A stretch of 64,000 bases of DNA, from assembly GCF_024435075.2 (NCBI RefSeq), contig NZ_JAMZEG020000002.1, positions 631,001 to 695,000 on the forward strand, given 5' to 3'. The notes under the pieces were generated by a model. That model saw nothing but the letters and a program-made list of their open reading frames with translations. It was not told the DNA's origin and searched no databases. Shown piece by piece: positions 8,433-18,093 of this stretch. The DNA is from Marinomonas maritima (GTDB lineage: Bacteria; Pseudomonadota; Gammaproteobacteria; Pseudomonadales; Marinomonadaceae). Each line of letters starts with the position of its first letter. The stretch's first letter is position 1. Both the position numbers and the translations under genes were made by a program.

Positions 8433-9879
8433 AGACGTACTCATTAATGTTACTCCCATGGAAATTCGTGTTGCTCTAGTTGAGAACGGAGTGTTACAAG
8501 AAGTTTACATCGAACGCTCAAGTCGCAAGGGGATTGTGGGTAATATTTATCAGGGCAAAGTGGTTCGAGTGTTGCCTGGTATGCAAGCTGCCTTTGTCGA
8601 TATTGGTCTTGAAAGAGCCGCTTTTATTCATGTGTCAGAAGTGGTTGATCGCGATGCAATTAACCCAAGTGATCAAATTGGTGATTATTTGCGTGAGGGG
8701 CAATCGCTGGTAGTTCAAGTTACTAAAGATCCTATTAGCTCTAAGGGCGCTCGTTTAACAACACATCTTTCCATCCCTTCTCGTTATTTGGTTTACATGC
8801 CGGATCAGGCTCATGTAGGAGTGAGTCAGCGAATAGAGGATGAGGTCGAACGTGAACGTCTTAAATTGCTTGTATCCGAAGCGTTAACAGACGCAGATGA
8901 AAGCAGCGGCTATATCCTGCGGACAGCAGCGGAAAAAGCGGGAGAGGAGGAAATTCTTTCCGATATTAAGTTTTTGACCCGACTTTGGCAGTCTGTAAAA
9001 CGCCGTATGCAAAACGCTAAAGCCCCTTCAGTTATTTATGAAGACCTTCCTTTGCATTTACGTACTATGCGAGATTTGGTCGGGTTGACGACAGAAAAAA
9101 TCCGTATTGATTCCAAAGAAAACTACGCGAAGCTGAGATCGTTTGCAGAAGATTTTATACCAGACTTGAAGGACCGTATCGAATACTATCCGGGCGAGCG
9201 TCCTATATTTGATCTATACAGTGTTGAAGATGAGATTCATAAGGCGCTTGATCGAAAAGTACAACTGAAGTCTGGAGGCTATTTGTTGGTTGAGCAGACT
9301 GAGTCAATGACCACCATAGATGTTAATACAGGTGCTTTTGTTGGCAGTCGTAATCTTGAAGAAACCATCTATAAGACCAATCTTGAAGCGGCAACGGCCA
9401 TTGGTCGACAGCTAAGATTAAGAAATCTTGGTGGTATTATCATTATTGATTTTATCGACATGGAAGATGAAGAGCACAAGCGTCAAGTATTGCGGATGCT
9501 CGAAAAAATATTAGACTCGGATCATGCTAAAACAAAAATCACCGGTGTTTCTGAACTTGGTCTAGTAGAAATGACAAGGAAAAGGACGCGTGAAAGTCTC
9601 GGGCAGACCTTGTGTGAACCTTGTCGGTCCTGTCGAGGGAGCGGTTTGGTTAAAACCCCAGAGACGGTTTGTTACGAGGTATTTCGAGAGATTTTAAGGG
9701 CAGATCGTGCTTATGATTCGCAAACATACACAGTGTTAGCCGCCAGTTCTGTTGTTGAACGCTTTCATGATGAGGAGGGAGCCGCTGTAGCGGAACTAGA
9801 GGCTTTTATTGGTAAAACAATTCGTTTTCAAGTGGATTCTGTCTATACGCAAGATCAGTATGATGTTGTGTTACGCTAG
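8425..9879 (+). CDS. rng: Ribonuclease G
   Basis: 484 residues, close to E. coli RNase G (489). This endoribonuclease matures the 5' end of 16S rRNA and cleaves some mRNAs at AU-rich single-stranded sites. An S1 RNA-binding domain lies at about 35-120 (AAFVDIGLERAAFIHVSEV). The DNase-I-like catalytic domain carries the acidic residues in MTTIDVNTGAF (about 292-302) and IIIIDFIDM (about 336-344). The zinc-link cysteines are in CEPCRSCRGSG (about 398-408). No RNase E-type C-terminal scaffold is present. The gene overlaps maf by 8 nt, with GAGGAAA as ribosome binding site. Confidence 0.97.
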   Translation: MSEDVLINVTPMEIRVALVENGVLQEVYIERSSRKGIVGNIYQGKVVRVLPGMQAAFVDIGLERAAFIHVSEVVDRDAINPSDQIGDYLREGQSLVVQVTKDPISSKGARLTTHLSIPSRYLVYMPDQAHVGVSQRIEDEVERERLKLLVSEALTDADESSGYILRTAAEKAGEEEILSDIKFLTRLWQSVKRRMQNAKAPSVIYEDLPLHLRTMRDLVGLTTEKIRIDSKENYAKLRSFAEDFIPDLKDRIEYYPGERPIFDLYSVEDEIHKALDRKVQLKSGGYLLVEQTESMTTIDVNTGAFVGSRNLEETIYKTNLEAATAIGRQLRLRNLGGIIIIDFIDMEDEEHKRQVLRMLEKILDSDHAKTKITGVSELGLVEMTRKRTRESLGQTLCEPCRSCRGSGLVKTPETVCYEVFREILRADRAYDSQTYTVLAASSVVERFHDEEGAAVAELEAFIGKTIRFQVDSVYTQDQYDVVLR

Positions 9880-9896
9880 CAATAAAAGGTTTTAAA

Positions 9897-12800
9897 ATGA
9901 GGTGGTTATTACGTAAACTGATCCTTTTCTTGTTTTGGGGGGCTGTCGTTTTTGCCGCCTTTCTTGGCGTATTTGCAGTAAGTGTTGGAAAACTGCTACC
10001 TTACCTAGATAGTTATCGTCCTCAAATAGAGCATAATCTGCAGCAAATAACAGGCTATCCTGTGACCTTGGGTGAGATTGATGGTCGTTTAGAAGGGATT
10101 GATCCGACGGTTTCGATTAGTGGCTTTAAACTATTTTCTAATGGACAGCCTGCGATAGCCATTAATGAAATGCGGATTCGTTTAGATATTGTTAAATCAC
10201 TCCTTAGTTTTAGCCCTCAATTCACCTATATTCGTTTTGTTCGTCCAACGATTGCATTGCAGGAGAGTGATGGGCAGTGGCGATTAAATGGCGCCGCGCC
10301 TTCGCGAGATGTACGCAGTGACGTTGGTGTTGAGCGCGTATTGGATTATTTGTCCGCCCAGCGTAACTTCTCTATATATGATGCCAAATTAGAGGTTTAT
10401 AGTGACCAGTTTGGAGAGCATGTATTACGTATTCCTCATGTATATATATTTCAAAAAGCGTTTGAATCATTATTGAGCTCAACGCTTTATTTGGATGATT
10501 ACAAATCGCCATTTCAAATAAATGCCCGTGTTGACAAAACTCGTAGTCTTCTGGGTAACTATCGAATAAAGGCTTCAATTGAAGCACCATTAGTTTCTTT
10601 ACCTTTAAACTCAATGCTATCAAGTAATTCCTATTCGCTATCGTCGGTTGAATTTGGTGGTGATATTTGGTTGGATGCTTTGGTGGGTAAAGAGCTAGAG
10701 GTGCGTACAGAATCAACAAAATTTAATGTCGCTTTTACTGATGGAAAAACGTATAGCACCACGTCTTCGGTTAAGCTTCGCTATTCTCAGAAACGCCCTG
10801 GTGTGAGAATAGATGTACACAATATGCTAATTAAGGATCAAGGTGGCACTGAGTATCCTGCTTCAGATTTTGCATTCGACTGGTCATCCGTTACTCATCG
10901 CTCAAATATGAGTTTTAATCAAATTGATCTCGGTTTAGCGAATAAAATCGCGCCCTACTTTCTACCTGAAGAATCCAACGCCGCAAAAATCTTGACTGGA
11001 CTTGACCCTAATGGAATGGCTAAAAACGGCACTGTCCGTTTGTGGCGTGAAGGTGATGCGTTTGCTTTCCAGTTTCTAAGTAATCTACAGTCAGCTTCAG
11101 TTGACGCTTATAATGGTATTCCCAAGGCAAACAATATCAATGCTGTTTTTAGTTTATCGGACGATAATGGTTATATTGATTTTCGTGGAAAAGGCAGTGA
11201 AATAGGTTTTGATACTGTTTATGACGAGTCATGGCGTACTGAGCTGCTGTCTGGTTATGTGAGTTGGCAGAATCAGCAAGATGTCTTTTTAGTCAGTGGG
11301 CGTGATCTGTCTGTTCAGCGCAATGGAGCAGATATCAGTGGTGGGTTTCGATTAGAGGTTCGCGATACTGAGCCAGATTGGATTTCATTAGATTTACATG
11401 GACGAAATTTGCCCCTTTCTGATCGCCTAACGTACCTTCCTCCAAAGGCTCTTGGGGATGACTTAATGTCTTGGATTCAAGAGGCGTTTGCAGGCGCTAA
11501 AGCAGGACAGGTAGACAGTGTCGATGTGTTGCTGCAAAGCGAATTATCTGATGACTCAGAGCCTCATGTTAGAGTGCAAATGGTGGTTAGTGATGTTGAT
11601 GTGGCCTTCGATAAAAATTGGCCAACGGCCACTAAGGTTAATGGTTTCTTTGAGTATGATGAATTGGGTGTTTCTGTAGATGTGAAATCAGCCTCTTTGC
11701 TGAATTTGCCAGTAAAGGACCTTTTGCTAACGGTTCCAATTTTAAGCGGTTCTGCTGATTGGTTAAATCTAAAGGGCAGCATTAATGCTGAGTCTACGAC
11801 TATTTTGACTGCATTAAGAGCGACACCATTAGCGAATACGGTGCTCAAGCCTTTTGATAATTGGCAGCTGAAAGGTGGTGTAAAAGGCAGTTTCGAGATT
11901 GCTATTCCTTTCTCAGAAGACGTGGAACCTAGGGTGCAGTTAGGACTAGTTTTTAAAGGTAATCAGTTATTGATAAAAGAAATAGATCTTTTATCTAAAA
12001 TTCAAAATGGTCGTTTAAATTATAGCTCGAACGAAGGTATCACTGATTCGGGTTTTGATATAAAAGTCTTAGGCGGTACTTCACGCCTTGAATTGTCTTC
12101 GAATGTTACCGAGAGCGGAGGGTTTGCGGTTGTAGGTGACCTTTCAGGTGTTGTTGATGTCAGTGACGTGGCGACGTGGCGTCAGCTACCTGCCGCAGCC
12201 GTTAAAAAGGTATCTGGTCAGTCTGCTTATAAGGCGGTATTGCTCGTTAATCAAGCCCAAGATGGACAGATAGACCTAACTGTTGATAGTGATTTGATTG
12301 GAGTTAGCATTGATCTGCCTGAGCCTGTAGGTAAAGCTGCGCAAGAGGCTAGGGCATTGCGAATAAAAGTGATGCAACATGAAAAAGATCTTGTCGTTGA
12401 TATGGATTATGAATCGTTGTCTAAAGCGAGATTTTTTCTGCAAGACAATGAGTTTGTTGGCGGTGAACTTATTTTGAGTGGTGCTCAAGATCAAGTTTTG
12501 AGCTCATCTATTCCCAAGGGGTTGGTACTGACAGGCGATTTTGAACGCTTTTATGTTCAAGATTGGCAATCAGTTCTTGCTGACCTATCTGGTGATGCAT
12601 CTAGACCTTCTAGTGATGTAAAGATTCCTGAATTTCCTGAATGGTTAAGCCGAGTCGATTTGATTGTAGATGAGGTTATTGTTAATCCTGATAACAGGTG
12701 GCATAACTTCAAGGTTGGCTACAATGTTGCTAATGGTAAATCGCTTTTCGTTAGTTCCGATGAAATGAACTTTTCTTTAATAAATAAAGAGGGGGTTCCT

Positions 12801-13727
12801 AACCTCCACTTTGGCTTTTTGAGTTGGAATACTGCGTCATCAGACACAGCTGAAGCTTCTCCAAATATGAATGAACCGCCCATTTCAGCAAAACAAGTTC
12901 CTAACATGGTGCTTTCTGTTGATCAGCTTTATTTTAATCAAAAACCCTATGGAGATTGGAAATTAACACTTCATAGAGAGGGGGATAGCGTTCGAATAGA
13001 CCCCATCACATCAAAATTAAAGACGGGTAGTTTCAAAGGGAGTTTGTTTTGGCACGATAAAGAAGAGGACTCTCGTGTTGAGCTGGTTATTGCAACAAGT
13101 GGTGAAGACCTTGCTGAGTTAACTCGTAAATTTTCGAATGATGCTTTTGTTTCTTCAAAAAAATATAAGATTGATGTTGTACTCAATTGGAAAGGGCACC
13201 CTTTTTACTTTGATCGTGAGTCAGTATCGGGGCATATTGCCTTTTCTGCTGAAAATGGCAACTTCCAAAAGGTTGAAGAGCTACCAGCATTCCTGAAAGT
13301 CTTAGGGATTTTTAATATTGGAGCGCTTAGTCGCAGATTATTATTGGATTTTTCAGATGTTTATAAACCAGGATTAACATACGATAAATTTAGTGGTTCG
13401 CTTTCCTTAGATAAAGGCATTTTAAAAACCATTTCTCCTATTTCCATTGCCTCCCCTACCGCAGAACTCGTTGTGGAAGGAGAGGCTAATATTGTGAATG
13501 AAACCTTAAATGAAAAACTGACAGCAACGTTTCCTTTAACAGGTGCACTACCTTTGGCCGGTTTACTGTGGGGAACACCTCAGTTAGCAGGGCTGCTTTT
13601 TATTACAGATAAACTAATTGGTGACCAACTCTCAAAAGTGACGAGTGTGCAGTACAAAGTAGAAGGCTCTTTTAATGAACCTATTATGACGCCTATTCGT
13701 TATAACCCGTTAGGGAAGTCTAAATAG
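9897..13727 (+). CDS. yhdP: YhdP-family AsmA-like envelope protein
   Basis: 1276 residues, matching the size of YhdP (1266 in E. coli). It has one N-terminal membrane helix (about 9-33) and a very long periplasmic part rich in alternating beta pattern, the expected bridge-like hydrophobic groove of the AsmA/TamB-type family. In E. coli, YhdP with TamB and YdbH supports phospholipid transport to the outer membrane. A DUF3971/AsmA2-like C-terminal region is suggested by VLGIFNIGALSRRL and the final FNEPIMTPIRYNPL. It lies in the conserved position after rng, and the next gene begins directly after its stop. Confidence 0.93.
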   Translation: MRWLLRKLILFLFWGAVVFAAFLGVFAVSVGKLLPYLDSYRPQIEHNLQQITGYPVTLGEIDGRLEGIDPTVSISGFKLFSNGQPAIAINEMRIRLDIVKSLLSFSPQFTYIRFVRPTIALQESDGQWRLNGAAPSRDVRSDVGVERVLDYLSAQRNFSIYDAKLEVYSDQFGEHVLRIPHVYIFQKAFESLLSSTLYLDDYKSPFQINARVDKTRSLLGNYRIKASIEAPLVSLPLNSMLSSNSYSLSSVEFGGDIWLDALVGKELEVRTESTKFNVAFTDGKTYSTTSSVKLRYSQKRPGVRIDVHNMLIKDQGGTEYPASDFAFDWSSVTHRSNMSFNQIDLGLANKIAPYFLPEESNAAKILTGLDPNGMAKNGTVRLWREGDAFAFQFLSNLQSASVDAYNGIPKANNINAVFSLSDDNGYIDFRGKGSEIGFDTVYDESWRTELLSGYVSWQNQQDVFLVSGRDLSVQRNGADISGGFRLEVRDTEPDWISLDLHGRNLPLSDRLTYLPPKALGDDLMSWIQEAFAGAKAGQVDSVDVLLQSELSDDSEPHVRVQMVVSDVDVAFDKNWPTATKVNGFFEYDELGVSVDVKSASLLNLPVKDLLLTVPILSGSADWLNLKGSINAESTTILTALRATPLANTVLKPFDNWQLKGGVKGSFEIAIPFSEDVEPRVQLGLVFKGNQLLIKEIDLLSKIQNGRLNYSSNEGITDSGFDIKVLGGTSRLELSSNVTESGGFAVVGDLSGVVDVSDVATWRQLPAAAVKKVSGQSAYKAVLLVNQAQDGQIDLTVDSDLIGVSIDLPEPVGKAAQEARALRIKVMQHEKDLVVDMDYESLSKARFFLQDNEFVGGELILSGAQDQVLSSSIPKGLVLTGDFERFYVQDWQSVLADLSGDASRPSSDVKIPEFPEWLSRVDLIVDEVIVNPDNRWHNFKVGYNVANGKSLFVSSDEMNFSLINKEGVPNLHFGFLSWNTASSDTAEASPNMNEPPISAKQVPNMVLSVDQLYFNQKPYGDWKLTLHREGDSVRIDPITSKLKTGSFKGSLFWHDKEEDSRVELVIATSGEDLAELTRKFSNDAFVSSKKYKIDVVLNWKGHPFYFDRESVSGHIAFSAENGNFQKVEELPAFLKVLGIFNIGALSRRLLLDFSDVYKPGLTYDKFSGSLSLDKGILKTISPISIASPTAELVVEGEANIVNETLNEKLTATFPLTGALPLAGLLWGTPQLAGLLFITDKLIGDQLSKVTSVQYKVEGSFNEPIMTPIRYNPLGKSK

Positions 13728-14561
13728 ATGAAAGAAACGCTTTGTGTTGCGGCTATTCAGCTAACTAGCACTCGGTGTTGGCAAGATAATCTGACTGAAG
13801 TGACACGACTTATTGACTCTGCAGTAAGTGATGGGGCGCGTTTGGTCGTGTTACCTGAGAATGTTTTTTTATTTTACGGAAAAGGCATGCGATGGTTAGC
13901 AGAGTCTGATTCTCAAAAAATACTGTTCAATAACGTTTTAGGGTTGGCTAAAAAACACGCCATTTATCTTGTTGTTGGTTCACATCCTTCACTTTATACA
14001 CCTAATGGTGAAGTGGTTGCTGATGGCCGAGTTAGACAAACCTGCTGGGTGATTGGGCCTGACGGTCTTATCGTTGAGCGTTATGACAAGATTCATTTAT
14101 TTGATGTGATGGTTGATGATAAAGCCGCTTCTTATAAAGAATCTGATTTTATTGAACAGGGGGATTTGACACCAAAAGTCATTGATGTTGACGGCTTTAG
14201 CATTGGACTGAGTATTTGTTATGACGTGCGCTTTCCGGAGTTGTACAGGGCTCTTGCTGAATTAGGGGCTGACGTTTTACTGGTCCCTGCCGCGTTTACT
14301 TATGTGACGGGAAAAGCGCATTGGGATATTTTATTGTCAGCGCGGGCTATTGAGAATCAGTGTTATGTACTTGGCGTTAATCAATGTGGTTGGCACAGTG
14401 AAACCAGACAAACTTATGGGCACAGTGCGTTGTATTCTCCGCTAGGCGTTCGCTTAGCCAGTTTACAAGAAAAGCCAGAGTATTTTGTTTATAACATAAC
14501 CAAACAGGCCTTAGAGGATTGTCGGCAAAAAATGCCATGCTTTTCCCATCGAAGGTTGTAA
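13728..14561 (+). CDS. Carbon-nitrogen hydrolase (Nit/omega-amidase-like)
   Basis: 277 residues, nitrilase superfamily. The Glu-Lys-Cys triad is visible: Glu in VVLPENVF (about residue 43), Lys in YDKIHLFDV (about 118) and Cys in GLSICYDVRFPELYR (about 164). Members in this position are usually annotated as YbeM/Nit1-type; the family includes amidases that act on deaminated glutathione and omega-amidases, and the substrate here is unproven. The ATG directly follows the yhdP stop, so it is in the mre-yhdP operon. In many relatives tldD comes next; here the operon ends and a repeat-bearing spacer follows. Confidence 0.9.
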   Translation: MKETLCVAAIQLTSTRCWQDNLTEVTRLIDSAVSDGARLVVLPENVFLFYGKGMRWLAESDSQKILFNNVLGLAKKHAIYLVVGSHPSLYTPNGEVVADGRVRQTCWVIGPDGLIVERYDKIHLFDVMVDDKAASYKESDFIEQGDLTPKVIDVDGFSIGLSICYDVRFPELYRALAELGADVLLVPAAFTYVTGKAHWDILLSARAIENQCYVLGVNQCGWHSETRQTYGHSALYSPLGVRLASLQEKPEYFVYNITKQALEDCRQKMPCFSHRRL

Positions 14562-14585
14562 TAAAAAAAATCCCTTCTTTCTCTG

Positions 14586-14637
14586 TGATCTACAGAGCCA
14601 TGAGTTCTTTATGATCTACAGAGCCATGAGTTCTTTA
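14586..14637. repeat. Two tandem copies of a 26-bp unit
   Basis: Units 14586-14611 and 14612-14637 are identical, each starting TGATCTACAGAGCC and ending GTTCTTTA. A third partial copy begins TGATCT at 14638. Looks like a replication-slippage duplication. Confidence 0.9.
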
Positions 14638-14795
14638 TGATCTTCAGTATTGGTTTCTAGTGCCAAGCAGATCGATTTACGGATAACCCAAAACAGACTA
14701 TTTACCGCGATTGGATTACCTATATTTTTGTGGCTTTGTTGGTTTTCTACCACCTAGGGTTGGTATCTATTAAGTAAGATAACTGAGACTCACTA

Positions 14796-14878
14796 AAAAG
14801 GGCCAGATCCCTTTAAGAAGAGAGTACATCTTTCACTTTCCTATTTAATGTGGCGTTTAAGAGATCTGGCCTCTTTTA
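14796..14878. repeat. Imperfect inverted repeat flanking about 55 bp
   Basis: The left arm (AAAAGGGCCAGATC, from about 14796) pairs with the right arm (GATCTGGCCTCTTTT, to about 14878) with a single-base bulge. The arms end in A and T runs, so it may act as a long-loop bidirectional terminator or be a remnant of a small element. Confidence 0.5.
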
Positions 14879-14882
14879 AGCC

Positions 14883-16193
14883 TTATTCGAAAATGCTTTT
14901 CTTACCTGATGTTTTATTAGATTCTTTGTCTTTAGACTTTGATACGTTGTCTTTAGCCTTAGAGCCGCTTCTAGGTTTTGATGGGCCTTTGCGCTCTGGC
15001 GCTTTGCTCTTACGAATAAAGTTCAATACAGAAACTGGCACTGTTTTTCTAACCGGAAATTCGTCAATTTCTTCTCGGTCAATGATATGTTTTAAACGAC
15101 TTTCAATGGCGCATAGGTTTTTAAAATCACCCATTGCAACAAAAGAAATGGCTTCACCTGCCGCTCCAGCACGACCTGTTCGCCCAATACGGTGGACATA
15201 TTCTTCAGGCTTGAAAGGTAAGTCGTAGTTAACAACACGACTCAGATCACCAATATCAATACCACGAGCAGCAACGCCGGTGGCGACCAAATATTTTAGT
15301 TTGCCAGATTTGAAGTCAGTTAGGATTTTTTCACGCATGGCTTGGCTTCTATCACCATGAATGGAGTCTGCTTCAATACCACGTTTTGCTAGCTGATCAA
15401 CAAGCTTGGCCGCACCGTGTTTTTTCTCGATAAAAATAAGCGCCTGATCCCACTTATGCTCTTTAATTAAATAACTAAGCAGGGCGGATTTTGTGTCTTT
15501 ATCGACCGTAATTAGCCATTGCTTGATATTTGGGGCCGTTTTTGTTCTTGGTGAAATCTTAATTTCAGTCGCAGGTTCACTCACTTTGCTATCAGAAAAA
15601 TCATAAGCCAGTTCGCGAACACTGTCTGTTATTGTCGCCGAAAATAATAGATTCTGGCGGTGCGGCGGTAAGCGATCTAATATTTTGTATAGCTCATCGG
15701 TGAAGCCCATGTCTATCATTCTGTCAGCTTCGTCTAATACTAAGACTTCAAGCTCATCAAAATGTACCGCTCGCTGATGCGCTAAATCAAGTAGTCGACC
15801 GGGCGTTGCCACTAAAATATCAACGCCTTCGATTAAACGCTGCTTTTGTGGTTCGGTATCAACACCACCATAGACGGCCATAGAAGTGAGTTTCAGATGT
15901 TTACTATACAAAGCAACATTGGCTTCTACTTGAACGGATAATTCACGTGTTGGTGTCAGAATAAGTGCACGTATACGTTTGCCTCTTAATGTTCGCTCTT
16001 TATTGAGCTTCTCTAATAGAGGAAGAACAAACGCAGCGGTTTTACCAGTACCCGTTTGAGATGTGGCAACAAGGTCTTTTCCCGCAAGAATGACAGGGAT
16101 GGCTTGTTCCTGTATGGGCGTTGGTCTTTTGTACCCCAGTTCCTTGATAGCTTGTACAAGGGGCTTTGATAATCCTAGTTTTGAAAATGGCAT
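14883..16193 (-). CDS. rhlE: DEAD-box RNA helicase, RhlE-like
   Basis: 436 residues from the chosen ATG at 16193. It is an ATP-dependent RNA unwinding enzyme involved in ribosome assembly or RNA turnover. Motifs in order: Q motif GYKRPTPIQ (about 20-28), Walker A SQTGTGKT (about 44-51), PTRELSVQ, TPGR, DEAD in VLDEADRM (about 150), SAT, RGID, and HRIGRTGRAG (about 330). The tail after about 385 is Lys/Ser-rich and basic, as in RhlE-type cold helicases. The frame is open further upstream to a TTG at 16316, but those 41 extra residues do not resemble the family. No strong ribosome binding site is seen at 16193. It is divergent from rsuA. Confidence 0.93.
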   Translation of the reverse strand: MPFSKLGLSKPLVQAIKELGYKRPTPIQEQAIPVILAGKDLVATSQTGTGKTAAFVLPLLEKLNKERTLRGKRIRALILTPTRELSVQVEANVALYSKHLKLTSMAVYGGVDTEPQKQRLIEGVDILVATPGRLLDLAHQRAVHFDELEVLVLDEADRMIDMGFTDELYKILDRLPPHRQNLLFSATITDSVRELAYDFSDSKVSEPATEIKISPRTKTAPNIKQWLITVDKDTKSALLSYLIKEHKWDQALIFIEKKHGAAKLVDQLAKRGIEADSIHGDRSQAMREKILTDFKSGKLKYLVATGVAARGIDIGDLSRVVNYDLPFKPEEYVHRIGRTGRAGAAGEAISFVAMGDFKNLCAIESRLKHIIDREEIDEFPVRKTVPVSVLNFIRKSKAPERKGPSKPRSGSKAKDNVSKSKDKESNKTSGKKSIFE

Positions 16194-16354
16194 ATGAGGC
16201 TCGGACAGATTGTCGTAATGGTCGTTGTAAGGATGGCAATAAGATTCGCCATAAGGCAATGTGGCGCAGTATAGCGTAAAAGCGTTGGCTTGTTGTCCGA
16301 ACGTTGCAAAAATCAATGAAGCGTTGAAAATTATCGCTTAGAAAGGATAATGTC

Positions 16355-17086
16355 GTGATCTTTCCTCGCTTAATGTTGTATCTCATGCGCCTTGATAAGT
16401 TTGTTTGTAAAAGTACCGAGTTAACCAAAATTGAAGCCATTCAACATATACACTTTGGTGAGGTTAGCGTTAATGGTGACGTGACAACAGATGAAATGAC
16501 TCAGGTTCATGAAAACAACACGATTATGTTAAATGGGGTTAGGCTAAAAACGCGTGATTTTCGCTATATCTTAATGCATAAGCCTGCTGAAACGATTTGC
16601 TCTAATCTCGATGAAGCGTATCCATCGCTATTTAATTATCTAGTGGTTGATAAAGTGTCTGAGTTGCATATCGCAGGGCGTTTGGATGCAGACACAACCG
16701 GTTTGGTCTTGATTACCGATGACGGGCGTTGGTCATTTAATATTACGTCGCCAACAAGACAATGTTGCAAAGTATACCGAGTGGGGCTTTCTAGAGCCCT
16801 AACGATAGAGCAAGCTGAAAGTGTTACGGTTAGATTTAAAAACGGCGTTCAATTACAAGGCGAGGAAGGTTTAACACGCCCAGCTAAGATGGAGGTGATT
16901 TCTTCAAAAGAGGTGCTTTTAACGATCACCGAAGGAAAGTTCCATCAGGTAAAACGTATGTTTTCGGCGGTAGGGAATCGAGTCGTGTTATTACATCGTG
17001 AACAAATTGGCGAGGTTCGATTAGATGTCGAGGTTGGACAATGGCGCTATTTGACAGAAGGTGAAGTGCTGTCTTTTGCTCAATAA
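16355..17086 (+). CDS. rsuA: 16S rRNA pseudouridine(516) synthase, RsuA family
   Basis: 243 residues. It isomerises a specific uridine in 16S rRNA (U516 in E. coli). An S4-type RNA-binding domain comes first (MRLDKFVCKSTELTK, about 11-60), followed by the catalytic domain with GRLDADTTGLVLITDDG (about 108-124), where the Asp of RLD is the catalytic residue. The GTG at 16355 has an AGGA ribosome binding site 7 nt upstream. The in-frame ATG at 16385 matches the usual N-terminus MRLDKF but has no such site, so both starts remain possible. A strong terminator follows. Confidence 0.9.
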   Translation: MIFPRLMLYLMRLDKFVCKSTELTKIEAIQHIHFGEVSVNGDVTTDEMTQVHENNTIMLNGVRLKTRDFRYILMHKPAETICSNLDEAYPSLFNYLVVDKVSELHIAGRLDADTTGLVLITDDGRWSFNITSPTRQCCKVYRVGLSRALTIEQAESVTVRFKNGVQLQGEEGLTRPAKMEVISSKEVLLTITEGKFHQVKRMFSAVGNRVVLLHREQIGEVRLDVEVGQWRYLTEGEVLSFAQ

Positions 17087-17109
17087 AGTCATTCACTTCT
17101 CTATGACTT

Positions 17110-17152
17110 TATAAAAAACGGCTTCTATTAAGAGTGGAAGTCGTTTTTTATA
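17110..17152. terminator. Bidirectional terminator after rsuA
   Basis: Arms 17110-17125 and 17137-17152 pair with one mismatch (AAAAAACGGCTTC against GAAGTCGTTTTTT) and end in A and T runs. It lies between convergent genes. Confidence 0.85.
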
Positions 17153-17193
17153 AGAGTGTTAGTAATTTCTTAGAAAGAGTGATTTAGCGAAAG

Positions 17194-17565
17194 TTACGAA
17201 AAATGCGTTTTAAGGTAACGGATGATTTCGGATGATTCGTACAGCCATTCAACTTTGCCTTCGTGCTCAATGCGTAAACAAGGAACTTTAATTTGTCCAC
17301 CGCCGGCTAGTAATGCAGCGCGATGAGGGGAGCCTTCTGATGCACTGCGTTTTTCAATTGGCAAATTCAATTTGTGCATGGCTCTGCGTGTTTTGATACA
17401 AAAAGGGCAAGCAAAAAATTGATAAAGCGATAGGTGTTTCAATTCATTGTTAATCTTTTTTTGTTTTTCAGGGGGTCGCTTTAGCTTTGTTCCGCGAGTC
17501 GCTAGGTCAATGATTGCAATGATGTAGCCTAGTAGGTTTCGGATAAAGTTAATAAGTATTTTCAT
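17194..17565 (-). CDS. Membrane-anchored glutaredoxin/GST-N domain protein
   Basis: 123 residues. Residues about 4-22 form a hydrophobic N-terminal helix, then a basic linker and a thioredoxin-fold domain from about 46 with the redox motif CPFC at 53-56. The sequence KVPCLRI contains the cis-proline typical of glutaredoxins and GST N-domains. It probably reduces disulfides or glutathionylated thiols while tethered to the inner membrane; topology and substrate are inferred. It is a single gene with no operon partner. Confidence 0.85.
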   Translation of the reverse strand: MKILINFIRNLLGYIIAIIDLATRGTKLKRPPEKQKKINNELKHLSLYQFFACPFCIKTRRAMHKLNLPIEKRSASEGSPHRAALLAGGGQIKVPCLRIEHEGKVEWLYESSEIIRYLKTHFS

Positions 17566-17740
17566 ATGGATTGCTCGCTCTCTAATAAATGAGTCAATAA
17601 GAGGAATATCAAATCGAGGCTATTCTAACGGTAAAATGTTGAGTGTTTAAGCCCTTAGGGAAAACGATTTTAAATAGTGACGTTATTTGTGTCATTATAA
17701 TGCGTTAATGCACTGAATTTTGTAACCATTTGGAGTAAGT

Positions 17741-17932
17741 ATGAATAATAAAATTCTTGGGATCATTCTAATTGTTGCGGGTATTGCTTTGGCGATATGG
17801 GGTTATAACATCTACGATGCGGCTTCTTCTCAAGTGACACGAGCGTTAAGTGGAGAAACGCCAATTAAAGCATGGGTTGGCATGGTTGGTGGTTTGATTT
17901 GTGTATTGGTTGGTTTCACTAAAGTTAAGTAA
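17741..17932 (+). CDS. DUF3185 small membrane protein
   Basis: 63 residues with two membrane helices (about 5-23 and 45-61) joined by a short loop containing SSQVTRALSGETP. That layout matches the DUF3185 family, whose function is unknown. The start ATG has a GGAGTAAG ribosome binding site 3-10 nt upstream. It is a single gene. Confidence 0.8.
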   Translation: MNNKILGIILIVAGIALAIWGYNIYDAASSQVTRALSGETPIKAWVGMVGGLICVLVGFTKVK

Positions 17933-18059
17933 GTTTTCTGATTTGATGGTAGATCGGCTTAGTCACTAGTTGAATTAAGCCGCATGTTGTAGAGGTATCC
18001 CCATACCAGTAAATGAAGATTAAAGTGAATTCCTAAGGTTTAGTCTTATTACGCCATTG

Positions 18060-18093
18060 AAAAATGGCTTCTGGAAACAGAAGCCATTTTTTT
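18060..18093. terminator. Intrinsic terminator at the end of the EAL gene
   Basis: Arms AAAAATGGCTTCTG (18060-18073) and its complement (18078-18091) enclose a GAAA tetraloop, with T/A runs on both sides. It overlaps the last bases of the EAL gene and could act in either direction. Confidence 0.85.

Larger units (their letters stand above)
14562..14882. other. Repeat-bearing convergent spacer, 321 bp
   Basis: There is no credible ORF. It holds a 26-bp tandem duplication (14586-14637), then AT-rich sequence, then a long inverted repeat (14796-14809 with 14864-14878) near the end of the helicase gene. It may include the end-of-transcript signals of both flanking genes. Confidence 0.6.

Noticed and set aside
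16194..16316. N-terminal extension of the RhlE-like helicase to TTG 16316
   Set aside because: The 41 extra residues do not resemble helicase N-termini; the ATG at 16193 gives the standard MPFSKLGLS start.
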